A DNA stretch of 48,273 nucleotides. Source: Deltaproteobacteria bacterium. Lineage in GTDB: Bacteria > Myxococcota_A > Polyangia > DRWM01 > JAAZOP01. The position numbers and the translations under genes are program-made. The notes below the pieces were generated by a model, which saw only the letters and a program-made list of their open reading frames with translations, did no database searches and was not told the origin of the DNA. Location of the stretch: positions 1-48,273 of the forward strand of contig JACRCX010000153.1 in the NCBI GenBank assembly GCA_016218815.1, written 5' to 3'. Below, piece by piece: positions 9,231-17,302 of this stretch (positions are counted from its first letter, which is position 1; each line of letters opens with the position of its first letter).

Positions 9231-9305
9231 GGGCTGGTAGCTGGTCGCTGGTGGCTGGTAGGTGGCAGCTCGCGGTCGGCCACCAGCTACCGGCCACGGG
9301 CTACC
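9231..9305 (+). repeat. GCTGGTGGCTGGT repeat with inverted continuation
   Basis: This follows the rsh stop codon at once. Left units read GCTGGTAGCTGGTCGCTGG; the right part reads GGCCACCAGCTACC, the complement, so the element can fold into an imperfect hairpin. It may act as a transcription end. The same unit appears inside the kinase gene at 1966-2012. Confidence 0.6.
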
Positions 9306-9364
9306 CGCCAATTCTGGCACGGGCCCTGCAAATCTCCAACGGCCGTCTTGGCGCGGAGGTGTAC

Positions 9365-10129
9365 ATGCGTCGACGAACGCGGCGGAATTACGGGACGAAG
9401 GGCGGCCGGTCGGGGCTGGGTGCGACATCGGCGTCGCGGCGATCGGTCCGAAAGTTGGCGGGGGGACCGGTCGGGATGTTGACGGTGGCGCTCGCGGGGA
9501 CGCTGGCCGCGGCCCTTCCGGGACTCGCGGCGGCCCAGGAGGAGGTGCAGGTGACTCCCGTGGCCTCGACGGAGGAAGGGGGGGCGGGGACGCACCTCAT
9601 CGCGGAGGTGAACCTGGGGCTCGGTATTGCGCCGGTGACGTACCTCGGACCGAACTTCGCGTACGGCGGGCTGATCGGGGTGGGGGGGAAGTTCCGGGAC
9701 TTCCCGCTGCGCTTCTACTTCGTGACCGGGGCGGATTCGATCTCGTTCTCCGGGGACGGGAGCAACCCCAACACGGGGACGGCGTTCACGGCGGAGCGGA
9801 CATACGTGGACATCTTCGGCGGCCTGCGGCTCCTGCTGCCGATCTACGACCAGATCCGGACCTACGTCGATATCCTGGGCGGCGCGTCGTACATCGACGG
9901 GACGGTCTCGCGGGTCGACGGGCCGTCGATCACGAAGCAGGACTGGTTTGCCGAGTTCATCGGGGCGTTGGGATTGCAGTACCGCTGGCACGAGTACGCC
10001 TCGACGGGGATTCGCGCGGAGGTGCTGTTCGGCGGCCAGGACGCCGAGGTGCTGGACACGTACGCCGGGGAGGGAGAGGGCGGCGGCGTCCGGTTTTCGG
10101 TGATGGTGACGCAGACATGGCACATCTAG
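9365..10129 (+). CDS. secreted outer-membrane beta-barrel-like protein
   Basis: This encodes 254 residues. The start at ATG 9365 is set by GGAGGT five bases upstream, although the frame is open from 9251 through the repeat. The long basic n-region (MRRRTRRNYG...) precedes a hydrophobic core and a cleavage site near LAAAQ (about 57-58). The mature part has alternating beta strands rich in Gly, Tyr and Phe (FRDFPLRFYFVTGADSISF, TYVDIFGGLRLLLP, YVDILGGASYI) and ends with an aromatic strand, FSVMVTQTWHI. This matches small outer-membrane barrels of the OmpA/OmpW type. Its function (porin, structural or adhesion) is not visible. The next gene starts 20 bases downstream. Confidence 0.8.
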   Translation: MRRRTRRNYGTKGGRSGLGATSASRRSVRKLAGGPVGMLTVALAGTLAAALPGLAAAQEEVQVTPVASTEEGGAGTHLIAEVNLGLGIAPVTYLGPNFAYGGLIGVGGKFRDFPLRFYFVTGADSISFSGDGSNPNTGTAFTAERTYVDIFGGLRLLLPIYDQIRTYVDILGGASYIDGTVSRVDGPSITKQDWFAEFIGALGLQYRWHEYASTGIRAEVLFGGQDAEVLDTYAGEGEGGGVRFSVMVTQTWHI

Positions 10130-10149
10130 GGCGGTGCCGAGGTGTTTCC

Positions 10150-11220
10150 GTGGTTTCCCCGATCCGAACCGCGGGCTTCAGCCCGCGGCTCGAGCTGTCG
10201 AGCGAGCCGCGCCCTGAAGGGCGCGGTTCGGTTCCGGAGGCCTGCCTACTGTTGTTCCTGCTGGCGGCCGGGTGCGACACGGGGGACGTGACGTCGCGGG
10301 TGGTGGCGACGGTGTACGAGGACGCGGTGCGATGCGACGCGACGGCGTGCGTGTCGGAGGCGTCGGGGCTGCCGGCGACCGGGGAGCGACTCGACGTGAT
10401 GGGCGTGTTGTCGGGCGGTGCGTCGCAGTATGATCCGGGATTGTACGTCTACGCAGGGGGATTCCGGGCGAACGGGTCGTTCTTCGAGCTGGAGATCGAC
10501 CTGCCGGCGTACGCGGGCGAGGAAGCGCGCGACATCGATGCTTCCTACCGGGAGTACCTGGCGGGCGCGCCGGTCTTCCGGTCGGAACGGGTGGGCGGCG
10601 GGATTTCGATCGTGTCGCTGGAGGGGCAGGACGGGCCGTACGCGGGGGAGTTCGACCTGTTGTTCACGGACCCTGGGCCGGACGGCGCCGTGGGGAGCGT
10701 CGATGATCGCGTCCGCTCGCTGCGGATCGGGTCGTTCACGCTGTCGGGGCGCGAGCCGGAGAGCCGGCCGAGGCCGGAGTACACGTGGAACGACCGCGTA
10801 TGGGTGGACGTGGACGTCGGCGTGGTGATCGACGATCCGGCGTACGACTACCAAACGGGCTGCGACGGCAGCTCGCCGGAGGGGTACTCGGAGGGGTCGG
10901 GCTGCGAGGGGGACACGAGCACGGATCCCGGGGGAGGCGGGGGCTGCGAAGGGGACACGACGGGGGACGTCGGCGGCGGGAGCGGGTGCAGCGGGGACAC
11001 GACGGGGAACGCGGGCGGCGGGAGCGGGTGCAGCGGGGACACGGGAGGAGGGGGAGGAGGCTGCGGGGGAGGAGGGGGAGGAGGGTGCGAGGGGGACGCG
11101 GGGCCGAGCGGGACGGTGGCGCGCGGGGGAGGGGCGCGGCGGGGGAACCGGGCGTTGTCGGCTTCGCTGCCGTTGCTGGCGCTGGTGGTGACGCGGTCGA
11201 TCCTGCGGCGGCGGAAGTAG
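10150..11220 (+). CDS. putative lipoprotein with Gly/Cys-rich C-terminal sorting-like tail
   Basis: This encodes 356 residues from GTG 10150, which is preceded by GAGGTG. ATG 10117, overlapping the previous gene, is an alternative. A hydrophobic core and lipobox-like LLAAGC (C42) follow an unusually long n-region that is entirely encoded by a palindromic repeat (10161-10236). The middle is beta-rich with Asp motifs (DPGPDGAVGSVDD). The C-terminal 120 residues are repeats such as GGGSGCSGDTTG, then GCEGDAGPSG, a hydrophobic stretch SLPLLALVV and a basic end RRRK. That tripartite tail resembles MYXO-CTERM-like surface-sorting signals, by resemblance only. The function of the central domain is not recognised. 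Confidence 0.72.
   Translation: MVSPIRTAGFSPRLELSSEPRPEGRGSVPEACLLLFLLAAGCDTGDVTSRVVATVYEDAVRCDATACVSEASGLPATGERLDVMGVLSGGASQYDPGLYVYAGGFRANGSFFELEIDLPAYAGEEARDIDASYREYLAGAPVFRSERVGGGISIVSLEGQDGPYAGEFDLLFTDPGPDGAVGSVDDRVRSLRIGSFTLSGREPESRPRPEYTWNDRVWVDVDVGVVIDDPAYDYQTGCDGSSPEGYSEGSGCEGDTSTDPGGGGGCEGDTTGDVGGGSGCSGDTTGNAGGGSGCSGDTGGGGGGCGGGGGGGCEGDAGPSGTVARGGGARRGNRALSASLPLLALVVTRSILRRRK
10161..10236 (+). repeat. REP-like two-hairpin palindromic element, copy 1
   Basis: Two perfect 9-bp stems with 2-base centres occur in tandem: CCGCGGGCTTCAGCCCGCGG (10169-10188) and CCGCGCCCTGAAGGGCGCGG (10207-10226). They are bracketed by CCGAAC and GTTCGG, so the whole can form a cloverleaf. A second copy with a different spacer is at 40931-41013. 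This copy lies inside the 5' coding part of the lipoprotein gene. Confidence 0.88.
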
Positions 11221-11221
11221 G

Positions 11222-11397
11222 GGAATGTAAATGCTAAGACATGCGAGTACAAACCGAAGACGGCCGGACAGGCGGCAATGTGATCACGAAAACGGGAAAC
11301 GGCCGTCGAGCTTCCACCTCCCGTTTCCCGTGTCCCGTTGTCGCCGTGCCCGCCCGTTGCCGGTCTGTAATCGCATGTTTTAGCATTTACATTTCCT
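11222..11397. repeat. MITE-like element with long terminal inverted repeats
   Basis: The left end GGAATGTAAATGCTAAGACA and the right end, whose complement begins GGAAATGTAAATGCTAAAAC, are inverted repeats of about 36 bases with few mismatches. Inner arms are also complementary around AACGGGAAACGG. The ends are clearly AT-richer than the surroundings. The size (about 176 bases), lack of coding capacity and terminal inversions fit a miniature inverted-repeat element or a large hairpin. I found no convincing target-site duplication. It separates the 10150 lipoprotein from the next operon and could also terminate transcription. Confidence 0.72.
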
Positions 11398-11448
11398 TGG
11401 CCTTGATCGCTTTTCCTCCTTCGACTCCACAAGTACGGTGCGGGGGAG

Positions 11449-12762
11449 GTGGTGGCGTTGGATCCGTTGCGTGCGCTGGCGAGGGATGCCGTGGCCGGCG
11501 ATGCCGGCGCGACGCGGCGGCTGATCGAAGCCGTGGCGCCGTCGGTGTTGCGTCTGGCGCGGGTGGTGCTGGGGCCGGCACGCGCGGACGCGGAGGACGT
11601 GGCGCAGGAGAGCCTCTTGGGGTTCGTGGCGGCGCTGGGGGGATTCCGGGGCGAATGTTCGGTGCTGCACTATGCGTGTCGCATCACGGTGCGGACGGCG
11701 GTCGCGGCGAGGCGTCGGCGGAGGGACCGGGCGCAGCAGGCGGAGGAATACTCGCGGACGGCAGCGAGTGGGGGCGAGCTGCTGCCGGGGGAGTCGGTCG
11801 TGGCGGCGCGGCGGAGGGCGCTGGTCCGGGAGCTGTTGGACGAGCTGCCCGAGGTGCAGGCCGAGGCGCTGGCGGGGCTGGTCGCGCGGACGCTGGGGGG
11901 GCTGGGGGCGGCGGCGGGCGGTGCTCGGCCGGCGGCGCGGCGCGCCGGGGGGATCCGGTGGAGCCGTCGGCTGCTGGTGATCGCGGCAATCCTGGCCGTG
12001 GCGGCGGCGGCGGGGGCGGCGTCGTGGTACCTCGTGCTGCGGCCGATGCTGGGCGGATCGGCGACGGACACGTTGCGTCCGGCGGCATGCGGGGATGCGG
12101 GGCCGAACGAGGCCGGCGCGGTGCTGCGGCGCGTGCCCGAGTGGTTGGGGGAGCCGGGTGGAGCCTCGGGCGGTCCGCGAGCGACGGCGCGGCCACCGGA
12201 TTCCGCGCCGCCGCCTGCGGCGGTGCCGGCGGCAGTCGGCAGTGTTGCGCCGTCCCAGGCCCCCGCGGTCGATCCGGACGTGCGCGGCGGAGTGCAGGGG
12301 CGGGCGGCGCCGCAGCGACCGAGCGGCGCGGAGCCGGTCGAGCCGCGGGTGCCGGAGGCGGCGGAGGCGGTCGTCACGGCGTCGGAGGCGCTGCTAGGGG
12401 CGACCGAGGCGCGGCGCGCCGGGGAGTTCGCCGAGGCGGCGGCGTTGTACGTGGCGCTCCAGGAGCGGTTCCCCGGCTCGCGCGAGGAGTTGTTGTCGCG
12501 GGTGACGCTGGGGCGCCTGTTGCTCGATCGGCTGGGTGAACCGGAGCGGGCGCTGGAGCAGTTCGCGGCGTACCTGGGAAAAGCGCCGAATGGGACGCTG
12601 GCGGAGGACGCGCTGGTGGGTCGTGCGATCGCACTCGGGCGGCTGGGGCGGGCGGAGGAAGAGCGGAAAGCGTGGAAGGATCTGCTGGCGCGATTCCCGG
12701 CGACGGCGCAGTCGGAGAGGGCGCGGGCGAGACTGGTGGAGCTGGGGGAGAGTTCGCCGTAG
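11449..12762 (+). CDS. sigma-70 region 2-like / transmembrane / TPR fusion protein
   Basis: This encodes 437 residues. Residues about 15-95 resemble ECF sigma factor region 2 (ARADAEDVAQESLLGFVAAL, then FRGECSVLHYACRITVRTAV). Residues 120-145 resemble the start of region 4 (ALVRELLDELPEVQAEAL), but the helix-turn-helix is missing in every frame. A transmembrane segment follows at 175-197, then a Pro/Ala-rich spacer. About 110 C-terminal TPR-like residues complete it (RRAGEFAEAAALYVALQERFPGS cut short here, LGEPERALEQFAAYL, LGRAEEERKAWKDLLARFP), like those of YbgF/BamD-type envelope proteins. It looks like a fused and internally deleted sigma/anti-sigma pair. The start is GTG 11449; TTG 11458 has better spacing to GGGAGG. 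The downstream gene follows within 6 bases. DNA binding is unlikely. Confidence 0.72.
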   Translation: MVALDPLRALARDAVAGDAGATRRLIEAVAPSVLRLARVVLGPARADAEDVAQESLLGFVAALGGFRGECSVLHYACRITVRTAVAARRRRRDRAQQAEEYSRTAASGGELLPGESVVAARRRALVRELLDELPEVQAEALAGLVARTLGGLGAAAGGARPAARRAGGIRWSRRLLVIAAILAVAAAAGAASWYLVLRPMLGGSATDTLRPAACGDAGPNEAGAVLRRVPEWLGEPGGASGGPRATARPPDSAPPPAAVPAAVGSVAPSQAPAVDPDVRGGVQGRAAPQRPSGAEPVEPRVPEAAEAVVTASEALLGATEARRAGEFAEAAALYVALQERFPGSREELLSRVTLGRLLLDRLGEPERALEQFAAYLGKAPNGTLAEDALVGRAIALGRLGRAEEERKAWKDLLARFPATAQSERARARLVELGESSP

Positions 12763-12767
12763 TGGCC

Positions 12768-13958
12768 ATGGCACTTCGGACGCGGGGCGAGGATCGAGTC
12801 CGGGCGCACGTCCGGCCGGCGACCGCGTTGCTCGTCGGGGCGGGTCTGCTGCTGGCGCCGGCCGCGCGTGCGGAGCCCGGCGAGCTTGTGGCGGACGTGG
12901 TGATCGCGGCGGCGCCGGAGGACGCGGCGCTGCTGGAGATCGCGTTGCGCGAGCCGCTGGATCGTCTCGGCGTGCGGGTGCGGTGGATGCGGGTGGAGTG
13001 GTTCGAGCTGTCGGAGGTGGTGACGCCGGAGGCGGGGGCGCCGGACGCGGATGTGCGCGTGTGGTTCGACCTGGTCGGGATCTCGCGACCAGCGGGCGAG
13101 GAGCCGCGAGCGACGGTCTATCTGGCCGACGGCGGATGGCAACGCGTGCTGGTGCGGGGCGTGGGATTCGGCGCGGGGCTGGACGAGGTGGCGCGTGAGG
13201 AGCTGGCGACCATCGTGCTGACGGCGGTCGAGGGAATCCTGGCGGGGGAAGCGGTGGGACGGAGTCGCGAGGAAGTGCGCGAGGAGCTGGGGGTGGAGGT
13301 GCCCGAGCTTCCGCCGTCCGAGCCGCCCCCGCCTGAGCCGGGCCTGCCCCGAGCGGCCGAAGCGAGTCGAGGGGTCGAAGGGCCGACCTTCGCCGAGCGG
13401 ATGCGTCTGGAGCTGGGGGCGATCTACGAGCCGGGCGGGTTCGCGGGGGCGGTGGGAGCGGTGCACGGCATCGGGCTCGAGGTCGGACTGGTGGAGCGGG
13501 CGGGTCTGGTGCGTTGGGGCGGGTGGCTCGCGGGCGGGTACACGATTCCGATCGAGGTCGAGGGAGTGGACGGGGTGGGCGTGCGGCTGGACGTGGGTTC
13601 GATCCGGGCGTTGGGTTCGCTGGAGTTGGCGATCTCGGCGCCGCTGGCGTTCCGGATCGCGGTGGGGGGCGGGGTGGACATCGTGCGGGCCGAGCCGACG
13701 GCGCGGGTGGGGACGGACGCCGAGCTGGAGTCGGTGGAGACCTCGGCGGCGGGGATCCTCGAGGCGATCGTCGGCCTCCGGATCGTGCTGGTCGAGCCGG
13801 TGTCGTTGTGGTTCGGGGTGGGGGTGGATGTGGACCCCGCGGCGGCGCGGTACGTTGTGCATCGGGGCGGGGAGTCGATCGCGGTGCTGGAGCCGTGGGT
13901 CGCGCGTCCCTTCGGCTCGTTCGGGTTGACGTTCGACATCCTTGGCGGCGGCGATTGA
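12768..13958 (+). CDS. secreted envelope protein of unknown function
   Basis: This encodes 396 residues from ATG 12768, six bases after the previous stop, so the two genes are translationally close. The signal peptide ends near ARA-EP (35). Residues 40-160 form a mixed alpha/beta region beginning VADVVIAAAPEDAALLEIAL. A Pro/Glu hinge around 185-205 leads to about 180 residues of amphipathic beta strands (LELGAIYEPGGFAGAVG, GLEVGLVERAGL, GGWLAGGYTIPIEV, VSLWFGVGVDVDP) ending FGLTFDIL. That is a probable outer-membrane barrel. It pairs with the sigma-like/TPR gene in most likely one operon. No enzyme motif is visible. Confidence 0.75.
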   Translation: MALRTRGEDRVRAHVRPATALLVGAGLLLAPAARAEPGELVADVVIAAAPEDAALLEIALREPLDRLGVRVRWMRVEWFELSEVVTPEAGAPDADVRVWFDLVGISRPAGEEPRATVYLADGGWQRVLVRGVGFGAGLDEVAREELATIVLTAVEGILAGEAVGRSREEVREELGVEVPELPPSEPPPPEPGLPRAAEASRGVEGPTFAERMRLELGAIYEPGGFAGAVGAVHGIGLEVGLVERAGLVRWGGWLAGGYTIPIEVEGVDGVGVRLDVGSIRALGSLELAISAPLAFRIAVGGGVDIVRAEPTARVGTDAELESVETSAAGILEAIVGLRIVLVEPVSLWFGVGVDVDPAAARYVVHRGGESIAVLEPWVARPFGSFGLTFDILGGGD

Positions 13959-14029
13959 TCGCTTTCGCGCGCGGGAATCCACAAGCACGGTGGAACCGCG
14001 GCGAAGTCGGTCGCGGTCGGGAGAAGGCG

Positions 14030-15985
14030 ATGCGACAAGCAGCATGGGCGGTGATGACGGGGCTCGTGTGGGCGGCAGGGGGGATCGGATCTTGCGAACG
14101 GACGGTGGTGTTGGGTGCAGTCGACGGGGGGGACGCCGAGGCGCGCGAGTGCACGACGGCTGCGGACTGCGACGACGGGATCACCTGCACCGTCGACGAC
14201 TGCGACGGCGAGCGGGGCTCATGCACCCACGCGGCGGACAGCGGGCGCTGCGCGGCCGGGGAGGTCTGCGACCCGGGGGCGGGCGGTTGCGTCGTGGACG
14301 GGCGGTGCGTGTCGGACGAGGACTGCTCGAACGGCGTATGGTGCGACGGGGACGAAACGTGCGAGCCGGGCGGCACGTGCGTCGCGGGCGTGGCGCGCGA
14401 CTGCGACGACGGCCGCGCCTGTTCGACCGACTCCTGCGACGAGGCGACCGCGAGCTGCCGGCATGTGCCGCCGGACGCCGACGGCGACGGGTTCGGCGAC
14501 GCGCGGTGCGGCGGTCTGGACTGTGACGACGAGCACGCGACCGCCCATCCGGGAGCCGTGGAACTCTGCGCGGACGCGATCGACAACGACTGCGACGGCA
14601 TGACGGACTGTTCGGACATGGACCAGTGCCAGCATGATCGGATCTGTGCGCCGTGCGGGGGAGAGAACTGCGACGACGGGCGGGACGAGGACTGCGATGG
14701 TCTCGTCGATTGCGACGACCCGGACTGCGTGCGATCCGAGGCGTGCGGGTGCGTCTCGGCGGGCACGGAGCTGTGCACCAACGGCGTCGATGACAACTGC
14801 GACGGCCTCGTCGACTGCCTCGACTGGAATTGCCACGGCGACCCGTCGTGCCCGACGTGCGGCGAGGAGCGATTGGCGGGACCATGCAGCGACGGCGTGG
14901 ACAACGACTGCGACGGCCGCACGGACTGCGAGGCTCGCGGATGCTGGTCCGAGCCCGGGTGTTGCGTTCCCACGGCCCGCGAGATCTGCGACGACGGGCT
15001 GGACAACGACTGCATGAATATGTGGGACTGCTCGGATCCGTCGTGCGCATCGGACCCGCACTGTTGCACCATGCCCGAGCGGGAAGTCTGTTCTGGGGCG
15101 CAGGACGAGGACTGCGACGGCAAGACGGACTGTTCGGACTCCGACTGCGGGGGCTCGCCGATCTGCGCCGGCTGCACGCCGGAGACGTGCGGCGGCAGGA
15201 CGGATGACGACTGCGACGGCAGGACGGATTGCTCGGACTACGACTGCTACGGAGACCCGCTGTGCGCGGGTTGCACCGTCGAGGACGGCGGGTGGCCCAG
15301 CAACTGCGACGACGGTCGTGATGGCGACTGCGACGGCCTGGTCGACTGCGACGACCCGGAGTGCGCGTCGGAGTGCTGCTCGCACGAGTCCGAGGTCTGC
15401 GACGACGGGGTGGACAACGACTGCGACGGCCAGATCGACTGCGCGGACACCGGCGACTGCGACCGATTGCCCGAGTGCTGTATCCCCGACCCGGAACTGT
15501 GCGACGACGGCCGCGACAACGATTGCGACGACCTTTGGGACTGCGCGGACCCGGACTGCATCCTGGCGCCCGAATGCTGCGTGTGGACGGGGCCGGAAGC
15601 CTGTGCCAACCGGGTCGACGACGATTGCGACGGGGCGACGGACTGTTCGGACTACGACTGCCGCGGCGACGCCGCCTGCGCCGGGTGCAGCGTCGAGATC
15701 TGCCCCGACAGCCGGGACAACGATTGCGACGGAGACGTCGACTGCGCGGACGGGGACTGCCGGGAGGCGGTGGCGTGCTGTGCGCTGCGCTCGGAGGCAT
15801 GCGGGGACGGGGTGGACAACGACTGCGACGGAAGGACGGACTGCGCCGACACGTGGGACTGCGCGACGGACCCACGGTGCTGTGCGCCCGATCCTCCCGA
15901 GCGCTGCGCGGACGCCGTGGACAACGATTGCGACGGCGACATCGACTGCCGGGATTCGGACTGCGCGGCCGACCCGGGGTGCTGA
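14030..15985 (+). CDS. Cys/Asp-rich MopE-like metal-binding repeat lipoprotein
   Basis: This encodes 651 residues. GGGAGAAGG precedes ATG 14030. The short signal ends with IGSC (C22), a plausible lipobox. An N-terminal region rich in CxxDxxC-type spacing (DCDDGITCTVDDCD, WCDGDETCEPGG) is followed by about 14 copies of a module with core DNDCDGxxDC, each carrying paired cysteines and an Asp-rich loop. The cores DNDCDG and DEDCDG match the putative metal-binding motif of MopE-like proteins. Family knowledge: such motifs bind Cu or Ca in secreted proteins of Myxococcota and methanotrophs. The copies differ in sequence but keep spacing, so this is an old expansion. The gene follows the envelope gene by 71 bases and is followed convergently by the AAA ATPase. 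Confidence 0.85.
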   Translation: MRQAAWAVMTGLVWAAGGIGSCERTVVLGAVDGGDAEARECTTAADCDDGITCTVDDCDGERGSCTHAADSGRCAAGEVCDPGAGGCVVDGRCVSDEDCSNGVWCDGDETCEPGGTCVAGVARDCDDGRACSTDSCDEATASCRHVPPDADGDGFGDARCGGLDCDDEHATAHPGAVELCADAIDNDCDGMTDCSDMDQCQHDRICAPCGGENCDDGRDEDCDGLVDCDDPDCVRSEACGCVSAGTELCTNGVDDNCDGLVDCLDWNCHGDPSCPTCGEERLAGPCSDGVDNDCDGRTDCEARGCWSEPGCCVPTAREICDDGLDNDCMNMWDCSDPSCASDPHCCTMPEREVCSGAQDEDCDGKTDCSDSDCGGSPICAGCTPETCGGRTDDDCDGRTDCSDYDCYGDPLCAGCTVEDGGWPSNCDDGRDGDCDGLVDCDDPECASECCSHESEVCDDGVDNDCDGQIDCADTGDCDRLPECCIPDPELCDDGRDNDCDDLWDCADPDCILAPECCVWTGPEACANRVDDDCDGATDCSDYDCRGDAACAGCSVEICPDSRDNDCDGDVDCADGDCREAVACCALRSEACGDGVDNDCDGRTDCADTWDCATDPRCCAPDPPERCADAVDNDCDGDIDCRDSDCAADPGC

Positions 15986-16043
15986 GCGGCCGACCGTGCG
16001 GCGAGGGCGGGCGGCGGGGGACGCGGGCGCCGCCGGACCGGGT

Positions 16044-17174
16044 TCAGACGAGGGTCCGCAAGAAGGTGGCCGCGGGCGCCAGACGAATGCCCTCGGCGGT
16101 CGCTACGTCGCGCGTGCCGTTGGCGGCGATCTGCCAGGCCGGCACCGCGGGGAACCGCTGCACGAGGTAGCGCAGGGCGGGGCTGAGGGGAGCGTCGGAC
16201 AGCTTGCACTCCACGAACAGGCGGGGGCCGCGACCGTCCACGAGCACGAAATCGACCTCCCGGCGGTCCACGTCGCGGAAGTAGCGCAGCTCCTGCTCCT
16301 CACCCTCGGCGTCTCGGCGCCAGTCGACCCACTTCCTCAGCGCGCAGGCGACCAGATTCTCGAACCGAAGAGCCGGGTCGAGAACGAGCGTCCAGTCGAA
16401 GTGGTAGTGTTTCTGCTCCTTCTTGACCGCGCGGATGCGGGGCGCACCGAACGGCGCCAGCCGGAAGAACGCATACAGGCGCTCGAGCCCGTCGAGCCAG
16501 CGCCGGACCGCGTGATGGCTGACCTGGAGATCCTCGCGCAACGCGTTGAGCGACAGCGGGCTGCCCACGAGCGCCGGCAGCCGCAGGAGGAGCAGCTCGA
16601 TGGCGCCGAGGTCCTCGAAGCGCTCGAGACTGGCGAGATCCTCCCGCACCAGCCGCGTGCGATAGTCCAGCGACCATCGCCGCGCGTCCCGTTCGCTCTG
16701 CGAGAAGAACGGCTCCGGAAATCCGCCCAGGGTCAAGAGCTGGCGGAGGGTATCGCGCCGATCGTCGCCCAGCTCAGCCAGGCTCAACGGGTGGAGGCGG
16801 TAGAAGAAGTACCGTCCCTGGAGCGAGTCGCCGCCGCGCCGGTAGAAGTCGAGCCTCGCGCTGCCCGTAACCAGGATCCGCAGGCCGTGTTCCCGCGAGC
16901 CGTCGTAGAGGCCTTTGAGGTAGTTGCGCCAGGCACGGTACTTGTGGATCTCGTCCAGGACGAGCGGATCTCCGGTTGGGTGCTGCCGCTGGAGGATTTT
17001 CGCGCGGTCGGCATCGATGTCCCAGTTGAGGTATCCCCCGCGGCGCCCGGCGAGGCTCCTGGCCAGGGTGGTCTTGCCCACCTGGCGCGGGCCGGCGAGG
17101 AGCACCATCTTTTTCCGGAGGTCCGCGGCCACGCTCCGCTCCAGGTACCGCCGCAGCATCGCCCGCCGTCCCAT
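16044..17174 (-). CDS. AAA-family ATPase with DUF4143 / nuclease-fold C-terminus
   Basis: This encodes 376 residues. Walker A GPRQVGKTT (28-36), Walker B PLVLDEIHK (71-79) and sensor-like ILVTGSARLD identify the AAA_14 family. The C-terminal half matches DUF4143, with a winged-helix-like patch (LNALREDLQVSHHAVRRWLDG cut short here) and EVDFVLVDGRGPRLFVECK, the D...ExK layout of PD-(D/E)XK folds. Family members are common, often mobile, and of uncertain role; a defence or DNA-related function is inference. ATG 17172-17174 has no ribosome site; the in-frame ATG 17157-17159 (M6), after GGGACGGGCG, may be the true start. It converges on the MopE-like gene. Confidence 0.86.
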   Translation of the reverse strand: MGRRAMLRRYLERSVAADLRKKMVLLAGPRQVGKTTLARSLAGRRGGYLNWDIDADRAKILQRQHPTGDPLVLDEIHKYRAWRNYLKGLYDGSREHGLRILVTGSARLDFYRRGGDSLQGRYFFYRLHPLSLAELGDDRRDTLRQLLTLGGFPEPFFSQSERDARRWSLDYRTRLVREDLASLERFEDLGAIELLLLRLPALVGSPLSLNALREDLQVSHHAVRRWLDGLERLYAFFRLAPFGAPRIRAVKKEQKHYHFDWTLVLDPALRFENLVACALRKWVDWRRDAEGEEQELRYFRDVDRREVDFVLVDGRGPRLFVECKLSDAPLSPALRYLVQRFPAVPAWQIAANGTRDVATAEGIRLAPAATFLRTLV

Positions 17175-17302
17175 GCGACTGTTTTTACCATGGCGGCAAG
17201 AAACTCGCGAGTGAATTGATCACCTGGGCGTGTGCATCCCGCCGGCGCCGACCGGGCCGACCTGACGACGCGGGCCGAGGACCCCGCGGAATCGGGTGCC
17301 GT

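Noticed and set aside
7651..9240. 529-codon plus-strand frame overlapping rsh
   Set aside because: Same strand, other frame; Gly/Ala/Arg-rich without motif.
6974..9283. 769-codon minus-strand frame opposite rsh
   Set aside because: Only the complement of a highly conserved rsh gene; composition dominated by Arg/Leu/His.
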